From NCBI GenBank assembly GCA_022844525.1, contig JALHLO010000006.1, positions 1 to 41,393 on the forward strand: a DNA stretch of 41,393 nucleotides, written 5' to 3'. A program made the translations under genes and the position numbers. The DNA comes from Ramlibacter sp. (GTDB lineage: Bacteria > Pseudomonadota > Gammaproteobacteria > Burkholderiales > Burkholderiaceae_C). The notes beneath the pieces were generated by a model, which made no database searches, was not told where the DNA came from, and saw only the letters and a list, made by a program, of their open reading frames with translations. The first letter of the stretch is position 1. Every line of letters starts with the position of its first letter. Below are positions 33,575 through 41,393 of the stretch, piece after piece.

Positions 33575-33595
33575 ATAATGAATCCTGATTGGATC
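33575..33595. promoter_or_regulatory. Hydrolase/LysR divergent control site
   Basis: A -10-like GATAAT (33575-33580) next to an inverted repeat ATCC-TGATT-GGAT (33583-33595), in the 112-bp spacer between the hydrolase and its divergent LysR gene. This fits a LysR binding site but is short. Confidence 0.35.
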
Positions 33596-33629
33596 CAGTA
33601 GCCAGGCTGATGAATGGAGGAGCAGGCGA

Positions 33630-34523
33630 ATGGCCAGGAGGAACCTGAACGAATTGCTGGGCTTCGTGACGGTCGCGCGCGAAGGCAGTTTCACGCGGGC
33701 GGCGGCGAGTCTGGGCGTCACGCAATCGGCCCTGAGCCAGTCCATCCGCGGGCTGGAGGAGCGCCTGCAGATCCGCCTGCTGACGCGCACGACGCGAAGC
33801 GTGTCCACCACCGAGGCCGGCGAGCGGCTGATGCGCGCGATCGGGCACCGCTTCGACGACATCGAGTCCGAACTGGAGGCACTGACCGCGCTGAGGGACA
33901 AGCCCGCAGGCACGGTGCGCATCACCTGCGGCGATCATGTGCTCGAGAGCGTGCTGCTGCCCCGGCTCACGCCCTTGTTGCTGGACTACCCCGACATCAC
34001 GGTGGAGTTCGACATGAACTACGGCTTCCGCGACATCGTGGCCGACCGCTTCGACGCCGGCGTGCGCATGGGCAACACGATAGACAAGGACATGATCGCT
34101 GTTGCCATCGGGCCGCCGCTGCGCATGGCGGTGGTCGCATCACCCGCCTATTTCGCTGCGAACCCGCCACCGAAGGTGCCCCAGGACCTCACGGCTCACC
34201 GCTGCATCAACCAACGGATGCCGACCTCCGGCGGGCTCTACGTCTGGGACTTCGAGCGGCGCGGGCGCAAGGTGAACGTGCGCGTCGACGGCCAGCTCAT
34301 CTTCAATACCTCGCCGCCGCAGGTGGACGCCGCGCTGGCCGGCCTGGGCATCGTCTTGCTGCCGGAGGACGAACTGATGCCCGAGATCACGGCCGGGCGG
34401 CTGGTGCGCGTGCTGGACGACTGGTGCCCGAAGTTCGCCGGCTACCACTTGTACTACCCGAGCAGGCGGCAGCCTTCGCCGGCGTTCTCCCTGGTCGTCG
34501 AAGCCTTGCGCTTTCGCGCGTGA
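33630..34523 (+). CDS. LysR family transcriptional regulator
   Basis: A 297-residue LTTR with the HTH at about 5-62 (LLGFVTVAREGSFTRAAASLGVTQSALSQSIR pattern) and a C-terminal substrate-binding-like domain (RFDAGVRMGNTIDKDM, GLGIVLLPEDEL). It resembles the DsdC/PecT-like LysR group frequent in Burkholderiales. GGAGGAG lies 8 nt upstream of the ATG. The divergent Tat-exported hydrolase operon is its probable target. Confidence 0.95.
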   Translation: MARRNLNELLGFVTVAREGSFTRAAASLGVTQSALSQSIRGLEERLQIRLLTRTTRSVSTTEAGERLMRAIGHRFDDIESELEALTALRDKPAGTVRITCGDHVLESVLLPRLTPLLLDYPDITVEFDMNYGFRDIVADRFDAGVRMGNTIDKDMIAVAIGPPLRMAVVASPAYFAANPPPKVPQDLTAHRCINQRMPTSGGLYVWDFERRGRKVNVRVDGQLIFNTSPPQVDAALAGLGIVLLPEDELMPEITAGRLVRVLDDWCPKFAGYHLYYPSRRQPSPAFSLVVEALRFRA

Positions 34524-34714
34524 CTCAGGTTGGCAGGCGATGCTGGCCCTCGGCGCTTCTTCACCTTCCGCCACGCCTCGAAATCCTCCTTCGCCTGCGG
34601 ATCCGTCGGCGGATAAAGCCCCAGGATGCTGCACCCCGCCAGCACCTGCTCGCCCACGAAATCCTCGAACACCGCCATCTCCGCCGCCTCCCCGCGCCAC
34701 CTCGTCAGGGCCAT
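34454..34714 (-). CDS. Small hypothetical protein downstream of the IlvD/Edd gene
   Basis: An 86-residue frame on the minus strand. The ATG at 34714 lies 10 nt after the dehydratase stop, and the 3' end overlaps the last 70 bp of the convergent LysR gene. The N-terminal 45 residues (EMAVFEDFVGEQVLAGCSILGLY, PPTDPQ, DFEAWRKVKK) look protein-like, while the C-terminus is basic and may be chance sequence. No good ribosome site is seen, but coupling to the dehydratase is possible. I do not recognise the family. Confidence 0.45.
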   Translation of the reverse strand: MALTRWRGEAAEMAVFEDFVGEQVLAGCSILGLYPPTDPQAKEDFEAWRKVKKRRGPASPANLSHARKRKASTTRENAGEGCRLLG

Positions 34715-34724
34715 CGTGATGCGT

Positions 34725-36470
<1,746 letters not shown>

Positions 36471-36679
36471 CGGCGGATTATTCCTCCTTGATGCCGGCCA
36501 GGTCCGGGCGATCGCGGAGGGCGACGCCCGATCGGCCAGCCGCTTGATGCGGGTGCACATCGCCGCTGCGGCTCGTGACGGTGGCGGCGCCGTCGTACCT
36601 GCGCGCGCACGGCCGCCTTGCTCGCGGGCCTGGGCGTGTCGCAGCACGACGTGCGGTCGTGAGCACCGTCGGCGGCGGG

Positions 36680-37384
36680 TCAAGGCACCCCGCGCCCGGT
36701 GCGCCGCCGCTGCGACGCCTTGGCGATCGCCAGTACCAGCAGCGCGCCGGCCGCAGCGGCGGCGTATCCCCACGCCTTGCCGTGCGGCACGTGGACCTGC
36801 AGGCCGGCATCCGAATAGATCATCTGGCCGGCGATCCAGCCGAGGAGCATGCCGCCCAGGGTGATGATGACCGGGAAGCGGTCCATCAGCCCCAGCACCA
36901 GCTGGCTGCCGGCCACGATGATGGGGATGCTCACCAGCAGGCCGAAGATCACCAGGGGGAGCTGGTGCTGGCCGGCGGCGCCGGCGGCGGCGGCGATGGC
37001 CAGCACGTTGTCGACGCTCATGACCAGGTCCGCCATGATCACGGTGCGGACCGCCCCCACCAGCTTGTCGCTCGCCCGGATCTCCTCGTGCGCCTCGCCG
37101 GTGTCCTGCGGCTGCAGGACCTTCACGCCGATCCAGACCAGCAGCAGGCCGCCGGCGAGCTTGAGGTAGGGCAGCGCCAGCAGCGCCAGCGCGAAGGCGA
37201 CCAGCAGGATGCGCAGCGCGATCGCCCCCGCCGTCCCGTAGAGGATGCCCAGCCTGCGCTGCGCCGGCGGCAGGCCCCGGCAGGCCAGCGCGATCACGAC
37301 CGCGTTGTCGGCACCCAGCAGGATGTCGATCATGATGATCTGCAGCACGGCGATCCAGAACGCGAGGTCGGGGAGCTCGGTCAT
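36680..37384 (-). CDS. TerC family integral membrane protein (YjbE type)
   Basis: A 234-residue membrane protein with about seven hydrophobic helices. The two conserved acidic motifs of the TerC/Alx family are IDILLGADNAVVIALA near the N-terminus and MADLVMSVDNVLAIAAA in the middle; such Asp residues bind or pass metal ions, with Mn2+ export shown for some relatives. I chose the ATG at 37384, which puts the first helix directly at the N-terminus; a longer frame starts upstream but overlaps DUF488. It lies 19 nt after the DUF488 stop, likely the same transcript. Confidence 0.9.
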   Translation of the reverse strand: MTELPDLAFWIAVLQIIMIDILLGADNAVVIALACRGLPPAQRRLGILYGTAGAIALRILLVAFALALLALPYLKLAGGLLLVWIGVKVLQPQDTGEAHEEIRASDKLVGAVRTVIMADLVMSVDNVLAIAAAAGAAGQHQLPLVIFGLLVSIPIIVAGSQLVLGLMDRFPVIITLGGMLLGWIAGQMIYSDAGLQVHVPHGKAWGYAAAAAGALLVLAIAKASQRRRTGRGVP

Positions 37385-37403
37385 GCGGGCGCTTTTCGGG
37401 TGT

Positions 37404-37979
37404 TCACTCGCAGCAACTGCCGCCAGCGGCGGCATCGGGCGGGTAGACGAGCTCGCCCGCGACGATCCGCGCGGGTGCGGTGTAGGGGTGGGCCTTCGCC
37501 GGACCCGGCCCCATGACGTGCATGACTTCGTGGCCGAGGAAGCGCAGGACGTCGGCGATCAGGGCGCGGTGGCAGCGCCACCACGCCGCCTCGGAACACA
37601 TGATGGCGGTGGGCGCGGCGTTCGCGATGGCCAGCAGTTCCGCCAGGCCTTCGCCGAATTCCTCGCTCCAGGTATAGGCGGCATAGGACCGGAAGGACGG
37701 GTTGTTCCAGCCGAGGTGCTCCGTGGCCGGGGCTTCGCGCCGCCGGCCGCCGAGCCGCTGGAGCCAGACGTAGTCCATGCCCCGCGCGCGCAGGGTCGCC
37801 GCCAGCGCGTCCGCACCGAAATGCGGATGGCGCCGCGAGCCCGGGAAGCGCCGGACGTCGGCGACCACTTCGATGCCATGGCCCTGGAGAAGCGCGAAGA
37901 AAGTCTGCTCGCTGAGCGTCGAGTGGCCCACGGTGAAGACCTGGATGCGGCCGCTGGCTGTGTGGCTATCCCCGGTCAT
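37404..37979 (-). CDS. DUF488 family protein
   Basis: A 191-residue DUF488 protein. The family pattern is clear: VFTVGHSTLSEQTFFALLQ, ADVRRFPGSRRHPHF, YVWLQRLGG, and MCSEAAWWRCHRALIADVL (the CxE..xxCHR motif). The conserved cysteines and arginine suggest an enzyme, but no activity is established. The tail ends in GGSCCE, a small Cys pair that could bind metal. It is followed by the TerC gene 19 nt downstream, and is divergent from DUF6494 with about 100 bp between. Confidence 0.88.
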   Translation of the reverse strand: MTGDSHTASGRIQVFTVGHSTLSEQTFFALLQGHGIEVVADVRRFPGSRRHPHFGADALAATLRARGMDYVWLQRLGGRRREAPATEHLGWNNPSFRSYAAYTWSEEFGEGLAELLAIANAAPTAIMCSEAAWWRCHRALIADVLRFLGHEVMHVMGPGPAKAHPYTAPARIVAGELVYPPDAAAGGSCCE

Positions 37980-38080
37980 GACTCGTTCACGGTCCGATTC
38001 CTGTTGAAATGCCGCCAAGCGTACCGCCGCTGGCTGTTGCCGGGGGGCGAAACCGCAGGACAGCGACACCGGAGACCCCC

Positions 38081-38287
38081 ATGGACGAAGAAGCCCTCAC
38101 CAACAGCATCCGCAAGTTCCTCAAGACCGTCGGCGTCAATTCGCAGCGCGAGATCGAGCAGGCGCTGGCCCGCGCCACGGAGCAGGGCGGCCTGGCCGGC
38201 ACGGCGGAGCTGCCCGTGGCGATGACGCTGGAGATCCCGGCGCTGAAGCTGCAGGTGCGCTTCGACGGCGAACTGAAACTCCAGTAG
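38081..38287 (+). CDS. DUF6494 family small protein
   Basis: A 68-residue protein with the start MDEEALTNSIRKFLKTVGV and SQREIEQAL, which I recognise as the DUF6494 family common in Proteobacteria. Function unknown. GGAG lies 6 nt before the ATG. It ends 12 nt before the nitronate monooxygenase ATG, so the two share a transcript. Confidence 0.85.
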   Translation: MDEEALTNSIRKFLKTVGVNSQREIEQALARATEQGGLAGTAELPVAMTLEIPALKLQVRFDGELKLQ

Positions 38288-38299
38288 GAGGCCGCAGCC

Positions 38300-39280
38300 A
38301 TGGCCTCGATCGCCACCCGTCTGACGCGCGCGCTGGACGTGCGCCACCCGGTCGTCCTCGCGCCCATGGCCTTCGCCGCGGGCGGGGCCCTGGCTGCCGC
38401 CGTCACCCGGGCCGGCGGCCTGGGCCTGATCGGCGGCGGCTACGGCGACGCGGACTGGCTGGAACAGCAGTTCGCCGCCGCGCAGGGCGCGCGCGTGGGC
38501 GTGGGCTTCATCACCTGGTCGCTGCAGCGCCAGCCTTCGCTGCTGACGCAGGTGCTGCGGCACCGCCCCGTGGCGGTCATGCTGTCCTTCGGCGACCCGC
38601 TGCCCTTCGCCGAGGAGATCCGGCGTGCCGGCGCGGTGCTGGTGTGCCAGTGCCAGGAGATGGCGCACGTGGCGCAGGCCGTCAACGCCGGCGCCGACGT
38701 CGTCGTCGCGCAGGGCGCCGAGGCCGGCGGGCACGGCGCGCTGCGCGGCACGCTCAGCTTCGTTCCGGAGGTGGCCGACCACCTGGCCGCGCACGCGCCG
38801 GACACGCTGCTGCTGGCCGCCGGCGGCATCGCCGACGGCCGCGGGCTCGCGGCGGCCTTGATGCTGGGTGCCGACGGCGTGCTGATGGGGACGCGCTTCT
38901 GGGCCGCGACCGAAGCGCTGGTGAAGGAGGGCCATCACCGCGCCATCGTGCAGACCGGCGGCGACGGCACCCTGCGCACGCGCCTGCCGGACATCGTGCG
39001 GCAGCTTCCCTGGCCGCCGGGCTTCACCGCGCGCATCCGCCGCAATGCGTTCACGCAACGCTGGCAGGGCCGCGAGGCGGAACTGCAGGCGGCCGTGGCC
39101 GAAGAAGGACCGCGCTACCGGCAGGCCGCCGAGGCGGGGGACCCCGAGCAGACCGGCGTGTGGTTCGGCGAAGCGGCAGGCCTGGTGCATGCCATCGAGC
39201 CGGCCGCGGCCCTCATGGAGCGCGTGGTCGGCGAAGCCGCCGCGCGGCTGCGCGCGCACGGCGGGGCGCAACCGGGCTGA
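38300..39280 (+). CDS. Nitronate monooxygenase (NPD/2-nitropropane dioxygenase family)
   Basis: A 326-residue FMN-dependent TIM-barrel enzyme that oxidises propionate-3-nitronate and other nitronates. Family motifs: HPVVLAPMAFAAGGALAAAV, GADVVVAQGAEAGGHGALRG with the catalytic-type His, LLAAGGIADGRGLAAALMLGADGVLMGTRFWA for the FMN phosphate. AGGAGG stands 8 nt before the ATG. Nitronate monooxygenase-like proteins include enoyl reductase relatives (FabK), but the GGHG motif favours nitronate activity. Confidence 0.92.
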   Translation: MASIATRLTRALDVRHPVVLAPMAFAAGGALAAAVTRAGGLGLIGGGYGDADWLEQQFAAAQGARVGVGFITWSLQRQPSLLTQVLRHRPVAVMLSFGDPLPFAEEIRRAGAVLVCQCQEMAHVAQAVNAGADVVVAQGAEAGGHGALRGTLSFVPEVADHLAAHAPDTLLLAAGGIADGRGLAAALMLGADGVLMGTRFWAATEALVKEGHHRAIVQTGGDGTLRTRLPDIVRQLPWPPGFTARIRRNAFTQRWQGREAELQAAVAEEGPRYRQAAEAGDPEQTGVWFGEAAGLVHAIEPAAALMERVVGEAAARLRAHGGAQPG

Positions 39281-39318
39281 CGGGAGCGCTCAGCGGGCCG
39301 CGGCCTCGCGAGGACGGC

Positions 39319-39942
39319 TCAATCCACCCGCGTGAAGTGCTGCCGCACGTGGCGGCGGTCCAGCAGGTCGAAGTGCCACCACTCGTTGTCGATGCCCTGG
39401 AAACCGTTGCCGCACAGGACGGCGCGCAGCAACTCGCGGTTGCGGTGCTGGGCCGGCGTCAGTTCGCCGGTGGCGAGGTGGTGCGCATCGAGCCGCGGGT
39501 GCGACAGCTCGCGCATCTCGTCGTAGCCGGTGCCCATGTCGAGTTCGCGGCCGCCCGGGCCCACCAGCGTCACGTCCAGGGCCATGCCGAAGGAATGGAT
39601 CGATCCCAGGGCCGGGTCGGCGACATACTGGCGCAGGTCCGTGCCTTCGAGGTAGTCCCACAGCTCGATCTGCACGCGGTGCGGCCGCAGCGCGTCCAGC
39701 ACCAGCAGGCGATGGCCCGGCGCTTCCCGCGCGAGCAGCCTGGCCGCCTGCTCCAGCCCGGTGGCGGCCAGGTGGTGCAGCCAGGCGCAGTCCAGCGAGC
39801 CATACAGGTCGCGCCCGACGAAGCTGTCGGTGCCCGCATAGCGCAGGTCCACCGCGATCTCCTGCAGCGTCGACAGGTGCCGGAAATCCGCGTGGGAGGC
39901 GATGTCCTCGCAGCGCACCACGTTCGCGTCACTCGTTCGCAC
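39319..39942 (-). CDS. ddpX: D-alanyl-D-alanine dipeptidase (VanX/DdpX, M15D)
   Basis: A 207-residue zinc dipeptidase. Active-site residues fall at the same numbers as in VanX: R86 (ALRPHR), H116 and D123 (SIHSFGMALD), E187 and H190 (NEWWHFD). It cleaves D-Ala-D-Ala, probably for murein recycling or nutrition; with no vanH, vanA, dpp transporter genes or sensor kinase nearby, vancomycin resistance is not implied. No export signal is seen, so it is cytoplasmic. Start is GTG at 39942, 3 nt after the SEC-C gene stop, so the two genes form an operon. Confidence 0.94.
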   Translation of the reverse strand: MRTSDANVVRCEDIASHADFRHLSTLQEIAVDLRYAGTDSFVGRDLYGSLDCAWLHHLAATGLEQAARLLAREAPGHRLLVLDALRPHRVQIELWDYLEGTDLRQYVADPALGSIHSFGMALDVTLVGPGGRELDMGTGYDEMRELSHPRLDAHHLATGELTPAQHRNRELLRAVLCGNGFQGIDNEWWHFDLLDRRHVRQHFTRVD

Positions 39943-39945
39943 GCG

Positions 39946-40728
39946 TCACCCCGCCCCGTGGCACTTCTTGTACTTCTTCCCGCTGCCGCAGGGGCACAGG
40001 TCGTTGCGCCCCGGCTCGGCGGCCTTGCGCAGCGGGTCCACCCGCGGGCCCAGGCTGCGCCAAAGCTGGCGCAGTTCGTACACCGCCCAGATGCCTTCGG
40101 CCAGCGCGTCCAGGCGCTCGTTGCTCACGCTGGGCGGGCCGTCCTCGGCGTACATGGAAAGGGCCGGCACGCCGTCGTCACCCTCGGTGAGCGCGTCGAT
40201 GTCCTGCAGCGCCGCGTCCAGCATTTCCGCGGCCTCTTCGTCGCGCGGCGGCAGCCAGTCCTCGGGCCAGGACTCCACCGCGTACATGAAGCCCACCGCC
40301 CACGCCTGCGCGTAGGCGGGCAGGTTGGCGAGGTCACCCTCGAAGCGCTCCCCGGGCGGCAGCGCGAGGACGGCACCGCGCACGTCGAGCGCCTCCGGGT
40401 GGTAGGTGCGTTCGTCCTCCAGCACCTCCACCGGCTGGTCGAGCGCGAACGCGATCTCCTGCCAGCGGCGGCGCCAGCGCCACACGAACTCCATGTGTTC
40501 CATGGGCCGGAACGCCTCGCCGAGCAGCACGGGCCAGTATTCGTCGGGCGGCACCTCGCGCCGCATGCACACCAGCGCGGCGAGGAAGCCCTCGCAGAAC
40601 TCCCACTGCGGGATCTCCTCGTCGTCCTGGCGCAGCAGGTCGAGCTCGGCGTCGAGCGCGTCGAAGTCCTCGGGCGTGAGGGGGCCGGACCCCGGGGCGG
40701 CCGGGGCGGGAGTCGGAGTCATGGTCAT
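39946..40728 (-). CDS. UPF0149/YecA family protein with C-terminal SEC-C zinc motif
   Basis: A 260-residue protein with a UPF0149 (YgfB/YecA) helical domain (about 15-200, EFCEGFLAALVCMRR, YAQAWAVGFMYAVESW) and a SEC-C tail RNDLCPCGSGKKYKKCHG, a zinc-binding motif shared with SecA. YecA-type proteins associate with ribosomes and SecA-related protein quality control. Two ATGs, at 40728 and 40722, are possible; neither has a ribosome site, and the difference is two residues. The first gene of an operon with ddpX. Confidence 0.92.
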   Translation of the reverse strand: MTMTPTPAPAAPGSGPLTPEDFDALDAELDLLRQDDEEIPQWEFCEGFLAALVCMRREVPPDEYWPVLLGEAFRPMEHMEFVWRWRRRWQEIAFALDQPVEVLEDERTYHPEALDVRGAVLALPPGERFEGDLANLPAYAQAWAVGFMYAVESWPEDWLPPRDEEAAEMLDAALQDIDALTEGDDGVPALSMYAEDGPPSVSNERLDALAEGIWAVYELRQLWRSLGPRVDPLRKAAEPGRNDLCPCGSGKKYKKCHGAG

Positions 40729-40907
40729 CGAGCGGGGCCGCGGGAGCAGGTCTGGGGGATGATTATCCGCCTGCGAGCTGGAGGCCGAATGAGCGCGAAG
40801 GACTGCGTCACCGGCTCCGCGCCCGCCTGGAGGCGCTGGCCACCTCCGAATGAGGTGTCCGGAAAGCGCCAGCCGGCCCCGGGGCCGCGGCGGCATGATC
40901 GGACCCC

Positions 40908-41393
40908 ATGCCCTTTCCCGCTTCCTTCCACCGGCTGGCGGCGGCCAACCTGGCCGCGCAGTCCGCCGAGCAACTGAGCCTGGCCGCGGTGCCGCTGGTG
41001 GCGGTGCTGATGCTCGGCTCCGGGCCCGGCGAGATCGGCTTCCTGGCCGCGGTGCAGACGCTGCCCTTCCTGCTGCTGGCCATCCCGCTGGGCCTGCTGG
41101 CGGACCGGCTGCCGCGCCGCGCGCTGATGGTCGTCGCCGAAGCACTGCGCGCGCTGTCCCTGCTGGTGCTGCTGGCGATGCTGCTCACGGGAGCCTTGTC
41201 GGTCGGCTGGCTGGCCGCGGTGGGGTTCGTGGGCGCGGTGGGCACCGTGGCCTTCAGCGTGGCGGCGCCCGCTCTCATTCCCGCGCTGGTGCCGCGCGAG
41301 TCGCTCGGGCGCGCCAATGGCCGCATCGAACTGGCGCGCAGCGCCGCCTATGCGGCGGGCCCGGCGCTGGCGGGTGCGCTGGTCGCGTGGCTG
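40908..41393 (+). CDS. MFS transporter, 3' truncated by window edge
   Basis: The first 162 residues of a major facilitator transporter, open to the right edge. At least four membrane helices are visible, with the MFS loop motif GLLADRLPRRALMV after helix 2 and a PALIPALVPRESLGRANGRIE stretch typical of EntS/MFS_3 exporters. Its start has no clear ribosome site; it is divergent from the SEC-C gene across about 180 bp in which I see no other gene. Substrate unknown; drug or siderophore export is the family norm. Confidence 0.88.
   Translation, partial: MPFPASFHRLAAANLAAQSAEQLSLAAVPLVAVLMLGSGPGEIGFLAAVQTLPFLLLAIPLGLLADRLPRRALMVVAEALRALSLLVLLAMLLTGALSVGWLAAVGFVGAVGTVAFSVAAPALIPALVPRESLGRANGRIELARSAAYAAGPALAGALVAWL

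Noticed and set aside
13811-34523. Possible genomic island: a tRNA-Ser gene followed by accessory catabolic operons
   Set aside because: No integrase, no repeated tRNA 3' end at the other side and no visible change in base composition. tRNA adjacency alone is not enough.
36471-36679. Possible gene remnant between the dehydratase and TerC genes
   Set aside because: Frames here are short and without family motifs; apart from the dehydratase ribosome site (AAGGAGG) I see nothing.
39319-39942. VanX homologue as vancomycin resistance
   Set aside because: No vanH, vanA or vanRS genes nearby, and Gram-negative cells use this enzyme for dipeptide recycling.

Overview
The window is a high-GC, gene-dense chromosomal segment of a betaproteobacterium, most likely Burkholderiales and probably the Comamonadaceae (Ramlibacter/Variovorax-like). 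This is inferred from gene content and order: an fkpB-ispH pair, LemA next to an M48 protease, a long-form formate dehydrogenase gamma subunit followed by fdhD, an orphan Bug (TctC-type) receptor, a DUF6494 protein, and LysR-controlled acyl-CoA catabolic operons. No species call is possible without a search. No insertion sequence, integrase, phage gene, CRISPR array or rRNA was seen.

Region 1 (1-13.9 kb) is mostly housekeeping. It holds the end of a formate dehydrogenase operon (cytochrome b subunit, truncated at the left edge, plus a small secreted protein), a terminator, then fdhD, an orphan FtsX-like permease, a group II truncated haemoglobin, LemA plus M48 protease behind a good sigma70 promoter, a radC-smr pair on the minus strand, fkpB-ispH-threonine/serine dehydratase as an overlapping operon, a VOC protein, serS, a secreted crystallin/glycine-zipper protein and tRNA-Ser(CGA).

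Region 2 (14.1-22.3 kb) is a nitrogen-scavenging style operon: a complete branched-chain-type (Liv) ABC transporter, an amidase-signature hydrolase, an M20 carbamoylase-type amidohydrolase and an XRE-cupin regulator. A textbook -24/-12 (sigma54) promoter precedes it. The LivG-like ATPase has lost the glycine of its ABC signature, so the ATPase pair looks asymmetric.

Region 3 (22.3-31.8 kb) is a divergent acyl-CoA catabolic locus. The leftward operon encodes a crotonase without the usual hydratase glutamates, two acyl-CoA dehydrogenases that look like the two halves of a heteromeric enzyme, a CaiB-type CoA-transferase and a LysR regulator. The rightward operon encodes an ACAD10/11-like dehydrogenase, an SDR, a kinase that closely resembles the N-terminal kinase domain of ACAD11, and a Bug receptor. 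The shared intergenic region carries a 20-bp palindrome and two further copies of its core. The best hypothesis is uptake, CoA activation and breakdown of a hydroxylated or branched/cyclic carboxylic acid through a phosphorylated 4-hydroxyacyl-CoA intermediate, as known for ACAD10/11 and LvaA/LvaC. This is the most novel unit in the window.

Region 4 (31.9-41.4 kb) is mixed: a secreted cyclophilin-like protein, a Tat-exported alpha/beta hydrolase with a divergent LysR regulator, an L-arabonate-dehydratase-type IlvD/Edd enzyme with a small downstream ORF, a TerC-family membrane protein with a DUF488 protein, DUF6494 with a nitronate monooxygenase, a VanX-type dipeptidase with a UPF0149/SEC-C protein, and the start of an MFS exporter cut by the right edge.
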